The notes under the pieces: generated by a model | Seen by the model: only the letters and a program-made list of their open reading frames with translations | Told to the model about the DNA's origin: nothing | The model's database searches: none | Translations under genes and position numbers: made by a program | Part shown: positions 51,930 through 60,199 of the stretch, in pieces | Numbering within the stretch: position 1 is the first letter of the stretch | How the letters are laid out: the number at the start of each line of letters is the position of its first letter | Assembly: GCF_020164955.1 (NCBI RefSeq) | Contig: NZ_JAIUHG010000019.1 | Span: 1-64,000, forward strand | Reading direction: 5' to 3' | DNA length: 64,000 nucleotides | Source: Mesorhizobium sp. CA8 | GTDB lineage: Bacteria > Pseudomonadota > Alphaproteobacteria > Rhizobiales > Rhizobiaceae

Positions 51930-52670
51930 CTACCCAAGCCACCACCAAAAGCCGCCAGCCGCAAGCGCGATCAGCACCGCGACGCCGGCAAGCATCAGAT
52001 AGGACCCCATGATCATCCCGTTGATGATCTTCTTGATGCTGGCGCGGTCGTTGAGATTGGGGAAGGGCTCGTTGGGCAAATCGACGCCGAGGAAATCGCA
52101 GAGCGGCGCCCAGCCGTCGCTGACCTTGAACACCAAGAGCTTTTCCGGCGGCACTGCCGCCTTCACCTCTTCGATATAGGAATTGTAGCGCGCCACCGCC
52201 TTGTCGCGGTCGTTCATCACGCCCTTCAGCGTCCGGCCCCAGACCAGCTTGCGCGACATGTCGCCGAACTTGCGGCCGAATGGCGTCAGCCATTCCAGCA
52301 CCCTGAACTGCCAGACATTCTCGGTGAAGTAGATCGTGTCGATGGTGCTGTCATACCAGGCTTCGGCGCCGCGCGGGTGCAGCGTCAAAAGCACCTTGGC
52401 GTCCGGATAGGCGACCATCAACTCGCGCCACACGCAGCAGCCCGGATTGTCGACGGTCGCCCGATAATTGGCGAAGACCCGGTTCCAGTCATGCTGGGTG
52501 CCTGGCTCGCTGTTCGCCACTTTGCGCCAGAAGGCGAGATGGCCCTTATTGGCCTTGTTGATGATGACTTCCTGCATGTGGTAGCTCGGAAAGCCGAGCC
52601 TGTTCAGCGCGGCGAAAGTCGACCACGTGCCGGTGCGGCCAAAGCCGGCCCCGATGACCTCGAGCGTCAT
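51930..52670 (-). CDS. Sulfotransferase-family P-loop protein with C-terminal membrane segment
   Basis: A 246-residue protein starting MTLEVIGAGFGRTGTWSTF, clearly paralogous to the product of 2277-2879 ('VIGTGFGRTGTDSM', 'YPDAKVLLTLHPRGAEAWYD', 'VSDGWAPLCDFLGVDLP'). It differs by a C-terminal hydrophobic segment 'YLMLAGVAVLIALAAGGFWW', which would anchor it in the membrane. GGGGGAACGCGT precedes ATG 52670; the longer frame lacks this. Sulfated partner unknown. Confidence 0.85.
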   Translation of the reverse strand: MTLEVIGAGFGRTGTWSTFAALNRLGFPSYHMQEVIINKANKGHLAFWRKVANSEPGTQHDWNRVFANYRATVDNPGCCVWRELMVAYPDAKVLLTLHPRGAEAWYDSTIDTIYFTENVWQFRVLEWLTPFGRKFGDMSRKLVWGRTLKGVMNDRDKAVARYNSYIEEVKAAVPPEKLLVFKVSDGWAPLCDFLGVDLPNEPFPNLNDRASIKKIINGMIMGSYLMLAGVAVLIALAAGGFWWWLG

Positions 52671-52905
52671 ACGCGTTCCCCCATTTGGTCCGGATTGATT
52701 TTCTATCAACTTCCAGTTTCTGGTCATAATCGTGCGCTGGCCTCGCCGAGCGTGCAATGGCTTTTCATTAGCTTTTGCGAAAATCTGTGGGCCAAATGTT
52801 GCCTGGACGATGCGCCATGACCGTTTTGTGTATTCACGCGAAAGGCCAGGCCTGATAATAGGTCAACCAAGCTGACCTAAATAGAAGCACTGCGGGAGGT
52901 GCGCC

Positions 52906-54114
52906 TTGACCCTGTTGAACCTTCTGGCCTCGCGCTCCTCGCGCATGAAGGCTTCGGAAATCCGCGAGCTCCTGAAACTGCTCGACCAGCCGGACATCAT
53001 CTCCTTCGCCGGGGGCATTCCCGATCCGTCGCTGTTTCCCGCCGAAGCGATCGGCGATGCCTACCAGGCCGTGCTCGGCGGCGCCGAGGCGGGCGCCGCG
53101 CTGCAATACCAGGTCAGCGAGGGTTTCCTGCCGCTGCGCAAATGGCTGGCCGCCTATATGGGCAAGCTCGGCGTTCAATGCGACGAAGGCAACATCTTCA
53201 TCTCCTCCGGCTCGCAGCAGGCGCTCGACTATCTCGGCAAGCTCTTTTTGTCCCCCGGCGATACCGCGCTTGTGACATGGCCGACCTATCTCGGTGCGCT
53301 GCAGGCCTTCAACGCCTATGAGCCGCGCTACGACCGGCTGAACACCGCCGGCGGCAACATGACGCCGGAAGCCTATCGCGCGGCAGCGGCGGCAAATGGC
53401 GGCAAGGTGAAGTTCGCCTATCTGGTGCCGGATTTCGCCAACCCGACCGGCAATACGCTGGATACCAAGCAGCGCGAGACGGTGCTCGACCTCGCCGGCG
53501 AGCTCGACATCGCCGTCATCGAGGATGCCGCCTATCGCGCGCTGCGTTACGACGGGGAGGGCGAGCCGCCGATCCTGGCGCTCGACTGCGCCCGCGCCGG
53601 CGGCATCGATCATGCGCGCACGCTCTATTGCGGCTCCTTCTCGAAGATACTGTCGCCCGGCATGCGCGTCGGCTGGGTTTGCGCGCCGCGCCATGTGGTG
53701 GAAAAGCTGGTGCTGATGAAGCAGGCCTCCGACCTGCACAGCCCCTCGATCAACCAGATGGTCATGCACCGCGTCGCCGAAACCATCTTCGACGCCCAGG
53801 TGGACAAGCTGATCGATGCCTACCGCAAGCGCCGCGATGCGCTGCTTTCCGCGCTCGAAGCCGACATGCCCGACGGCATTTCCTGGAGCCGCCCGGACGG
53901 CGGCATGTTCGTCTGGCTGACGCTGCCGGAAGGCACTGACGCCACCGAGCTCCTGGCGCGTTCGGTTAAGGAGGCGCGCGTCGCCTTCGTGCCGGGCAAT
54001 GCCTTCTACGCCGACGGCACAGGCCGCAACACGCTGCGCATGTCGTTCACGCTTGCCGACGACCGCGCGGTGAACGAAGGCGTGCCGAGACTGGCAAAGC
54101 TGCTGCGGGGCTGA
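52906..54114 (+). CDS. PLP-dependent class I aminotransferase (2-aminoadipate aminotransferase-like)
   Basis: A 402-residue fold-type I enzyme. The PLP Lys is in 'LYCGSFSKILSPGMRVGW'; other motifs are 'IFISSGSQQALDYLGKLF', 'YLVPDFANPTGNT' (the Asn/Tyr binding loop), 'AVIEDAAYRALRYDG' and 'RPDGGMFVWLTLP'. The type resembles LysN/MocR-free aminotransferases that use aromatic, branched or alpha-aminoadipate substrates. TTG 52906 follows GGGAGG. It is divergent from the sulfotransferase-like gene. Confidence 0.93.
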   Translation: MTLLNLLASRSSRMKASEIRELLKLLDQPDIISFAGGIPDPSLFPAEAIGDAYQAVLGGAEAGAALQYQVSEGFLPLRKWLAAYMGKLGVQCDEGNIFISSGSQQALDYLGKLFLSPGDTALVTWPTYLGALQAFNAYEPRYDRLNTAGGNMTPEAYRAAAAANGGKVKFAYLVPDFANPTGNTLDTKQRETVLDLAGELDIAVIEDAAYRALRYDGEGEPPILALDCARAGGIDHARTLYCGSFSKILSPGMRVGWVCAPRHVVEKLVLMKQASDLHSPSINQMVMHRVAETIFDAQVDKLIDAYRKRRDALLSALEADMPDGISWSRPDGGMFVWLTLPEGTDATELLARSVKEARVAFVPGNAFYADGTGRNTLRMSFTLADDRAVNEGVPRLAKLLRG

Positions 54115-54158
54115 TCTTCCTTAAAAGGAGATCAGCAGCCGGCCATCACCGTCCACTC

Positions 54159-54193
54159 GCGCAGGCGTGATTGGGAGTGCGCAGGCGTGATTG
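54159..54193. repeat. Direct repeats GCGCAGGCGTGATTG and CGCGGCCGATCC
   Basis: GCGCAGGCGTGATTG occurs at 54159-54173 and again at 54179-54193. The word CGCGGCCGATCC follows at 54197 and recurs at about 54222. This small tandem structure separates the aminotransferase gene from the terminator at 54290. Confidence 0.7.
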
Positions 54194-54289
54194 TCCGCGC
54201 GGCCGATCCCTCGGCTAGTGTCGCGGCCGATCCAACACCCCCTGGATCGACCCGGTCGTGGGGTCCCACCCCCATGGTCCGAACGAAAG

Positions 54290-54321
54290 AGCCCCGACGG
54301 CCTCCACCGGCGGGGCTTTTT
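54290..54321 (+). terminator. Rho-independent terminator, possibly ending a small RNA
   Basis: AGCCCCG (54290-54296) pairs with CGGGGCT (54311-54317), with inner CGG/CCG pairing, and is followed by TTTTT. It lies 175 bp after the aminotransferase stop. The distance, and a possible promoter (TTGTCC, 18 bp, CTAGTG) at about 54191-54220, leaves room for an independent RNA of about 100 nt with a GGGGTCCCACCCCCATGG segment. Confidence 0.78.
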
Positions 54322-54403
54322 CATTGTCCAGGCAGGCGGCCGCGCTAGCTTGCCCTTTTTCGGGCCGCTTTTCGGCTACGCTGTGTTGTTCAGGGAGGAT
54401 CAA

Positions 54404-54949
54404 ATGACCTTGCGCCTCGGCTTCACCATGCTCGCCCTTGTCGCCTTCGCCACCCAGGCGTCCGCCTTCGAGATCTCCAGCCCCTCCGTGTCGAACGGCA
54501 AATGGGATGCGAAATATCTCGGCGACAAGCCCGGCTGTGGCGGACAGAGCGTCTCGATCGCGCTTGCCTGGAAGGATCCGCCGGCCGGAACGAAAAGCTA
54601 CGCGCTGACCATGTTCGACACCGATGCCAATGGCGGCAAGGGTTTCTGGCACTGGCTGGCCTGGAACATCCCGGCGAGCGCCAAGGCACTGCGGGAGGGC
54701 GCCGGCGCGCAAAGTGGCAGTCGCATGCCCAAGGGCTCGGTGCAGGGCAAAGGCGGCGTCGGCCGCGCAGGCTATTTCGGCCCGTGCCCGCCGCCCGGCA
54801 GCGGCGACCATCATTATGTCTTCACGCTCTATGCGCTGGGTGAAAAGACATTGCGCATACCGGCCAACCCCTTGCCGGAGATGATCTCGGTCGCCGCCAA
54901 AAGCTCTGCGCTCGGCCAGGCGACCGTGACGTATACATATGGGAGATAG
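54404..54949 (+). CDS. Exported YbhB/YbcL-like PEBP-family protein
   Basis: A 181-residue protein with the signal peptide 'MTLRLGFTMLALVAFATQASA' shortened to 20 residues before AFEISS. The PEBP fold is seen in 'SVSIALAWKDPPAGTKSYAL', the ligand-site 'TMFDTDANGGKGFWHWLAWN', 'GYFGPCPPPGSGDHHYVFTL' and 'YALGEKTL'. Members bind anionic ligands; function in bacteria is unclear. GGGAGGATCAA precedes ATG 54404. Confidence 0.88.
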   Translation: MTLRLGFTMLALVAFATQASAFEISSPSVSNGKWDAKYLGDKPGCGGQSVSIALAWKDPPAGTKSYALTMFDTDANGGKGFWHWLAWNIPASAKALREGAGAQSGSRMPKGSVQGKGGVGRAGYFGPCPPPGSGDHHYVFTLYALGEKTLRIPANPLPEMISVAAKSSALGQATVTYTYGR

Positions 54950-54997
54950 CGGGGCGCTGGCGACAGCCAATCTCCCGCGCGAGGGGGGGAGATTACC

Positions 54998-55867
54998 TCA
55001 CTCCGCCGCCTGCAGCTTATCCTGCGTCTTGGTCTCGAAGTCGCTGGCGTCGTGGCGCTCGCGCAGCTGGAAGACGGGATCGCCGGACATACGGTTGACC
55101 ATGCGCCCGCGGCTTACCGCCGGCCGCGCGTCGATCGCGTCGGCCCAGCGCTGCACGTTCTTGTATTCATGCACCGAGAGGAACTCCGCCGAGTTGGTAT
55201 AGCTGCGGCCCTTGGCGAGCCCGCCATACCAGGGCCAAACCGCAATGTCGGCGATGGTGTAGTCGGGGCCGGCGAGATATTCGCTCTCGGCCAGCCTGCG
55301 GTCGAGCACGTCCATCTGCCGCTTGGTCTCCATGGCGAAGCGGTCGATCGCATATTCGATCTGGTGCGGCGCATAGGCGTAGAAATGGCCGAAGCCGCCG
55401 CCGAGATAGGGCGCGGAGCCCATCTGCCAGAACAGCCACGAGAAGGTCTCTGCGCGCGCCGCGCGCTCGGTCGGCAGGAATTCGCCGAATTTCTCGGCAA
55501 GATAGGTGAGGATCGAGCCGGATTCGAACACGCGCACCGGCTTCGGCTCGCTATGGTCCATCAGCGCCGGGATTTTCGAATTTGGATTGACCTTGACGAA
55601 TCCGCTGCCGAACTGCTCGCCGTCGCCAATCTTGATCAGCCAGGCATCGTATTCGGCGCCCTTGTGGCCGAGCGCCAGAAGCTCCTCCAGCATGATCGTC
55701 ACCTTCTGGCCATTGGGCGTTGCCAGCGAGTAGAGCTGAAGCGGGTGTTTGCCGACCGGCAGTTCCTTCTCATGCGTCGGGCCCGCGATCGGCCGGTTGA
55801 TCGAAGCGAACTCGCCGCCATTCGGCTTGTTCCAGGTCCAGACTTTCGGCGGGGTGTATTGGTCCAT
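54998..55867 (-). CDS. yghU: Glutathione S-transferase YghU-like (disulfide-bond reductase)
   Basis: A 289-residue Nu-class GST. The opening 'MDQYTPPKVWTWNKPNGGEF', 'NRPIAGPTHEKELPVGKHPL', 'LGHKGAEYDAWLIKIGDGEQ', 'FESGSILTYLAEKFG' and 'WLFWQMGSAPYLGGGFGHFY' match YghU/YfcG closely; these bind two glutathiones and act as disulfide reductases. ATG 55867 is preceded by an AGGG site; the upstream frame to 55948 has no support. It is divergent from the pseudo-protease gene. Confidence 0.93.
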   Translation of the reverse strand: MDQYTPPKVWTWNKPNGGEFASINRPIAGPTHEKELPVGKHPLQLYSLATPNGQKVTIMLEELLALGHKGAEYDAWLIKIGDGEQFGSGFVKVNPNSKIPALMDHSEPKPVRVFESGSILTYLAEKFGEFLPTERAARAETFSWLFWQMGSAPYLGGGFGHFYAYAPHQIEYAIDRFAMETKRQMDVLDRRLAESEYLAGPDYTIADIAVWPWYGGLAKGRSYTNSAEFLSVHEYKNVQRWADAIDARPAVSRGRMVNRMSGDPVFQLRERHDASDFETKTQDKLQAAE

Positions 55868-56072
55868 GTTGGGGCCCTGTGTTGCGTGAGCGGCGGGAAG
55901 TCCAGCCACCGATGCCGCTAGACTTAGGTGCGGTTCCGCGCGCGTCAAAGAAAAAAGTTCAATCTTCGTTGAACTAGCGCTTGTGCCAGCCTGGGCGAGG
56001 GGGAAATCCGCCCTTGCACGGCGCTCCTTCGGCCATACTTATAAGCAAAGACCCGCAATGCAGGATGGATCG

Positions 56073-56975
56073 ATGACCATCGAGAAAATTTCGCGCTCCG
56101 TCGTTGCCGTGCGCGCCACGGTGCCGGACGACGCTTTCACCGCCAATGCGCTTGGCACGCGCCGCGAGGGCAGCGGCGTGGTGATCCGCGACAATGGGCT
56201 TGTGCTCACCATCGGCTATCTCATCACCGAGGCCGAGGAAGTGTGGCTGACCGACCAGGACGGCCGCGTGGTCGCGGCACATGCGCTGGCCTATGACCAG
56301 GAGACCGGCTTCGGTCTCGTCCAGGCGCTGGCGCCGCTCGGCCTGCCCCCGGTCCAGTTCGGCAGCGCCAGGAAGGCCAATATCGGCGATGCCGTGACGT
56401 TGGCCGACGGCATCGGCCAGCAGGTCGACGCCCACATCGTCACCAAGCAGGAATTCGCCGGCTATTGGGAATACCTGATCGACGAAGCGATCTTCACGGC
56501 GCCCGCGCACCCGTCCTGGGGTGGCGCCGCGCTGTTCGACCGCGCCGGCAAGCTGCTCGGCGTCGGCTCGCTGCGCCTGCAGATGAGCCGGGCGGGCGAG
56601 GTGGCCGACATCAACATGGTCGTGCCGATCGATCTCTTGACGCCGATCCTCGACGATCTCGTCAAGCGCGGCCAGGCGGCGAAGGCGCCGCGCCCGTGGC
56701 TCGGCGCCTTCTCGGCCGAGTCGAACGGCATGGTGGTGGTGATGAGCGTGGCCGAAGGCGGCCCCGCGGCAAAGGCTGGTCTACGTCAAGGCGATATCAT
56801 CTCCGATGTGCGCGACGGCGAGGTTGACGGTCTTGCCGATTTCTACAGAAAACTCTGGCAGAACCCGGCCGGCTCGGAAATCCCGCTGCGCGTGGTGCGC
56901 GACGGCCGCGAGACCTGGCTGCGCGTCAAATCGGCCGACCGCAATTCCTTCCTGAAGAAGCCGCAGCTGCAGTAG
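56073..56975 (+). CDS. HtrA-like trypsin-fold/PDZ protein lacking the catalytic triad
   Basis: A 300-residue protein with a trypsin-like domain (about 1-200) and a C-terminal PDZ domain (about 210-295; 'GGPAAKAGLRQGDIISDVRD'). At the three HtrA catalytic positions it has Tyr49 instead of His ('LVLTIGYLITEA'), Gly79 instead of Asp ('QETGFGLVQA') and Trp149 instead of Ser ('PSWGGAALFD'). It has no signal peptide. It is therefore almost certainly not a protease and may act as a chaperone or peptide-binding regulator. The start is ATG 56073 with AGGATGG; ATG 56058 is close. Confidence 0.85.
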   Translation: MTIEKISRSVVAVRATVPDDAFTANALGTRREGSGVVIRDNGLVLTIGYLITEAEEVWLTDQDGRVVAAHALAYDQETGFGLVQALAPLGLPPVQFGSARKANIGDAVTLADGIGQQVDAHIVTKQEFAGYWEYLIDEAIFTAPAHPSWGGAALFDRAGKLLGVGSLRLQMSRAGEVADINMVVPIDLLTPILDDLVKRGQAAKAPRPWLGAFSAESNGMVVVMSVAEGGPAAKAGLRQGDIISDVRDGEVDGLADFYRKLWQNPAGSEIPLRVVRDGRETWLRVKSADRNSFLKKPQLQ

Positions 56976-56988
56976 CCCCGAAGCGCAG

Positions 56989-57930
56989 ATGCATCCCAGG
57001 CTGCTGAAGACCTTTCTGGCGGTCGCGCGCACCCGCAACGTCACGCGCGCGGCGCGCGAGGTCAATCTCGCGCAGTCGAGCGTCAGCGACCAGATCCAGG
57101 TGCTGGAAACCGAGCTTGGCGCCAGCCTCTTCACCCGCTCGCGACAGGGGCTCACCCTGACGCCGGCGGGCGAGGCGCTGAAACCCTATGCCGAGGACTT
57201 GCTGGCGCTTGCCGACGAGGCCCGCGCCGCCATCGATGCCACCAGCGCCGAGGCGGCCGGCAGCCTGTCGATCGGCGCGCTGGAGACGATCGCCGCGGCA
57301 AGGCTGGCGCCATGGCTCGCTGGTTTTCGCGCCGATCATCCCGGCATCGACATCAAGCTCCGGATCGCCGGCAGCGGCGAGTTGCTGCGCCGGTTGGGCG
57401 ACGGCGAGATCGACGTCATTTTCTGCTTCGAGCAATCCAATGCCGGTGAGCCGGACCCGCGCTTTGCCAGGCGCATCGTGGCGGCCGAGCCGCTGGCGTT
57501 GATCGCGCCGCCCGGCGACAACCGCGCGGATGTCGATCTGGCGACGCTGGCCGAGAAGCAGTTCGTTGCCACCGAGACAGGCTGCGTCTACCGCGCCATG
57601 GTCGACAAGGCATTTGCCGAGGCCGGGTTGGGCAGGCCAAGGCTGGCCGCCGAGGCCGGCAGCATCGACGCCATCGCTGGGCTGGTGGCGGCGGGCGCCG
57701 GCTTTGGTCTGGTGCCGCGGCTGGCGGTCGCCGTCGCGATCGATCGCGGCGAGGTCGCCGAGCTTGCCTGGCCCGGCTCGGTCCGCTCTGCCGACATCGT
57801 GATGGTGTGGCGCCGCCGGCGCGTCCAGCCGCCCGCGCTCAAGGCACTGCTCACCGCTCTAGCGGAGGGCTTGGTCCCGGTCACACCAGCCGGTGCCCGC
57901 CCTCGACATGCAGCGTCTCTCCGGTCGTGA
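56989..57930 (+). CDS. LysR-family transcriptional regulator
   Basis: A 313-residue regulator. The N-terminal winged helix (1-62) has 'FLAVARTRNVTRAAREVNLA' and 'QSSVSDQIQVLETELGASLF'. The inducer-binding domain (about 90-300) follows with 'GSLSIGALETIAAARLAPWL'. It is 13 bp downstream of the pseudo-protease gene and its 3' end overlaps that of the minus-strand SDR gene by 50 bp. LysR genes usually control a neighbour; here the divergent-end SDR is the more likely target. Confidence 0.9.
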   Translation: MHPRLLKTFLAVARTRNVTRAAREVNLAQSSVSDQIQVLETELGASLFTRSRQGLTLTPAGEALKPYAEDLLALADEARAAIDATSAEAAGSLSIGALETIAAARLAPWLAGFRADHPGIDIKLRIAGSGELLRRLGDGEIDVIFCFEQSNAGEPDPRFARRIVAAEPLALIAPPGDNRADVDLATLAEKQFVATETGCVYRAMVDKAFAEAGLGRPRLAAEAGSIDAIAGLVAAGAGFGLVPRLAVAVAIDRGEVAELAWPGSVRSADIVMVWRRRRVQPPALKALLTALAEGLVPVTPAGARPRHAASLRS

Positions 57931-58609
57931 AGCCGTTGCCGATCAGGAAGCGGATTGCGTCCGCAATATCCTCCGGCCGTCCGACGCGCCCAGCGGGCAG
58001 GCGCTCCGCCATGGCGGCCAGGGTCTGCGCCTTCCTGTCGCCCGCGACGAACTCCCAGATCGGCGTGTCGACCCAACCCGGCGAGACGGCGTTGACGCGG
58101 ATCGGCGCCAGTTCGACGGCCAAAGCCCGCACCAGCCCTTCCAACGCGGCGTTGACGGCCGCGACGACCGCGCCGCGCGCCGCCGGCCGGTAGGCCGCTA
58201 TACCGGAGACGAAGGTGAGCGAGCCGCTCGGCGGCAGCTTCGGCGCGCCATGCTTGGCGAGAAGCAACGGTCCGTAGAATTTGCTTTCCACCACCTTTTG
58301 CGCGGCTGAAAGCTCGATCTCCGGCAACAGCCGGTAGGCGCCTTCGATGTCGGCCGCCGTGCTGACGATATGGTCGAGCCTGCCGATGCGCTCGAAAAGC
58401 GCTGCGACCTCATCCTCGCGGCTGATGTCAACCACCGCCGTTTCGAGCGTGTCCCGGCGGCCGAGCTCTTCCTGCGCCGCGCTCAGCTTCGCTTCGCCGC
58501 GCCCGGCGATGATGACGTGCGCGCCTTCCTCGAGGCATCGTCTGGCAAGCGCCAGCCCCATGCCCGAGCTGCCGCCGACGACCAGGATTCTTTGCTTGTC
58601 CATGTCCAT
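57881..58609 (-). CDS. Divergent short-chain dehydrogenase lacking the Tyr/Lys catalytic pair
   Basis: A 242-residue SDR fold. The cofactor loop 'LVVGGSSGMGLALAR' (about 9-23) and 'AVELAPIRVNAVSPGWVDTP' are intact, with Ser135 present in 'TFVSGIAAYRP'. At the YxxxK site it reads 'VVAAVNAALEGL', with Val149 for Tyr and Asn153 for Lys. It may therefore not catalyse normal dehydrogenation. The ATG at 58609 follows AGGAAAGGC. Its 3' end overlaps the LysR gene. Other rhizobia have similar proteins annotated simply as SDR. Confidence 0.83.
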   Translation of the reverse strand: MDMDKQRILVVGGSSGMGLALARRCLEEGAHVIIAGRGEAKLSAAQEELGRRDTLETAVVDISREDEVAALFERIGRLDHIVSTAADIEGAYRLLPEIELSAAQKVVESKFYGPLLLAKHGAPKLPPSGSLTFVSGIAAYRPAARGAVVAAVNAALEGLVRALAVELAPIRVNAVSPGWVDTPIWEFVAGDRKAQTLAAMAERLPAGRVGRPEDIADAIRFLIGNGFTTGETLHVEGGHRLV

Positions 58610-58791
58610 GCCTTTCCTTTGCAAGGAGGTTTGGCAGACCCTGGCGCGAAGCGGAAACGGAAGAAATCGATGGCGCCATCGGAAACTCCGATGGCATATG
58701 CCGCCTGCCCACAGAAACTGGCACCATTGAAGGCTACAGCCGGGGCGGAATCGTTCTAGCTGCAAGTCGAGACAATGAACATGAGGTGACG

Positions 58792-59388
58792 ATGGCCCCG
58801 ATCAAGGTCGACCCAGGCAAGGTGCGCGAGTTCCCCGATGCGGAGAGCTTCTATGCATGGCTTGCCGACAATCACGCCAGCGAAAGCGAAGTCTGGATCA
58901 CGATCCACAAGGTCGGCTCGGGGCTGCCATCGATCACGCCGAAGGAGGCGATCGACGTCGTGCTTTGCTTCGGCTGGATCGACGCGGTGCGCAAGTCGCT
59001 CGACGAGAAGAGTTTCCTGCAGCGTTACACCCCGCGCGGCAAAAAGAGCATCTGGAGCAAGATCAACATCGACAATGTCGCGCGCCTGATCGAGGCGGGC
59101 CGCATGACCGAGCATGGCCTCAAGCAGGTCGAGGCGGCCAAGGCCGACGGTCGCTGGGACCGTGCCTATGGCGGATCGAAGGAGATGACCATCCCGCCCG
59201 ACCTGCAGGCCGCGATCGATGCCGAGCCCAAGGCGAAAGCGATGCTGGACAAGCTTTCGGCGCAGAACCGCTTCGCGCTCGCCTTCCGCACCCACAACAT
59301 GAAGACCGAGGCAGGGCGCAAGAAGAAGATCGCCGATCTGGTGGCAATGCTGAAGCGCGGCGAGACGATCCACCCGCAGAAGAAGTAA
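58792..59388 (+). CDS. YdeI/OmpD-associated (OmdA) family protein
   Basis: A 198-residue soluble protein with the YdeI pattern: 'VREFPDAESFYAWLADNHAS', 'VWITIHKVGSGLPSITPKEA' and 'DVVLCFGWIDAVRKSLDEKS'. These are followed by 'YTPRGKKSIWSKINIDNVAR' and a C-terminal OmdA region with 'LSAQNRFALAFRTHNMKTEA'. The E. coli relative protects against polymyxin and bacteriocin. ATG 58792 follows GAGGTGACG; a GTG at 58786 is the longer alternative. Confidence 0.88.
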   Translation: MAPIKVDPGKVREFPDAESFYAWLADNHASESEVWITIHKVGSGLPSITPKEAIDVVLCFGWIDAVRKSLDEKSFLQRYTPRGKKSIWSKINIDNVARLIEAGRMTEHGLKQVEAAKADGRWDRAYGGSKEMTIPPDLQAAIDAEPKAKAMLDKLSAQNRFALAFRTHNMKTEAGRKKKIADLVAMLKRGETIHPQKK

Positions 59389-59435
59389 GACGTGATCCCG
59401 AAACGTGGTTGCCGGTTTGCCCGACTAGGAACCGG

Positions 59436-59469
59436 AAACAAAAACGCCGCCCCGGAGGGAGGGCGGCGT
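59436..59469 (-). terminator. Terminator of the His-rich protein gene
   Basis: ACGCCGCCC (59444-59452) and GGGCGGCGT (59461-59469) form a perfect 9-bp stem with an 8-base loop. On the minus strand the stem is followed by TTTTTGTTT, so it terminates the minus-strand gene ending at 59541. Confidence 0.85.
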
Positions 59470-59540
59470 CTTCGGGAAGCGATGATCCTGAACCCTTAGC
59501 AAGCGGTCCCGGATCATCCGGTCGTGAAGGTCGAAACGCG

Positions 59541-59849
59541 TTATACGGCCTTCTTTGCAACATGCTTCTTCACATGGTGCCTGCGCACGTGATGCTTCCT
59601 CATGTGGTGCCGGGTGTGCTTCCGCATATGATGCTTGCGGCCGTGATGGCGGCGATGATGCTTCCTGAGCTTCTTGTGCGGGCCATTGGCGCCGGCTTTC
59701 GCCGTCTCGTTAGCGGCCGGGGCAGCAGTGGTCGTGGCAGGAGCAGTGGTGCTCGTCGCCGGAGCGGTGGTGGTCTGGGCGTTGGCGGCGGGCACCGCGA
59801 AAGCGAGAGCGACGGCGAGGCCGAGTGCGGAAAGAAGGGTCTTTTTCAT
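59541..59849 (-). CDS. Exported histidine/lysine-rich protein (acid-shock-like)
   Basis: A 102-residue protein. 'MKKTLLSALGLAVALAFAVP' plus AANA forms a signal peptide, followed by an Ala/Thr/Pro-rich spacer and a C-terminal half (about 60-102) packed with His, Arg and Lys ('KHHRRHHGRKHHMRKH' and similar). Composition recalls acid-shock or metal-buffering proteins such as Asr. ATG 59849 has AAGGA nine bases upstream and a terminator follows the stop. Function as a periplasmic proton or metal sponge is inferred. Confidence 0.83.
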   Translation of the reverse strand: MKKTLLSALGLAVALAFAVPAANAQTTTAPATSTTAPATTTAAPAANETAKAGANGPHKKLRKHHRRHHGRKHHMRKHTRHHMRKHHVRRHHVKKHVAKKAV

Positions 59850-60199
59850 AATCGGCATTCCTTGGTTAGGATCAATGTCTGTTGTCGCGCGCCGTAGTGG
59901 TCGGCTGCTCCGGTTGCCGTTATGACACCGGCTCTTTTCGCGAGTTTTTCCCGACCGTTGAATCTTGTTTCCCGATTGTGTCTGGCGCTTTCCTATTGCG
60001 GAATGGGATGGCCGCTTCGCAAGCGCGGCCGCAACGGTCACTTGGCGATCAAGCACCGCTTGCGATTAAGGCGGCCGCGCATCCGGCTGGGCAGGTCTTT
60101 CATGAGCCCAATCGCACGATGCGTGCGAATTCCGCGCTCTAATCATTTGGTCCGATCGATGCGATCTTGCTGCCGACACACCGGACAGGAGCAGGAGCA
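59850..60199. other. Intergenic region between the His-rich gene and the SDR gene
   Basis: About 350 bp between divergent genes. No convincing reading frame, only frames without ribosome sites. GGCCGCTTCGCAAGCGCGGCC at about 60011 forms a small imperfect hairpin. The promoters for both flanking genes should be here, but I cannot identify them. Confidence 0.5.

Noticed and set aside
54121..54324. 67-residue minus-strand frame beginning MKKPRRWRPSG
   Set aside because: Its start lies in the terminator stem and it crosses direct repeats; no ribosome site.
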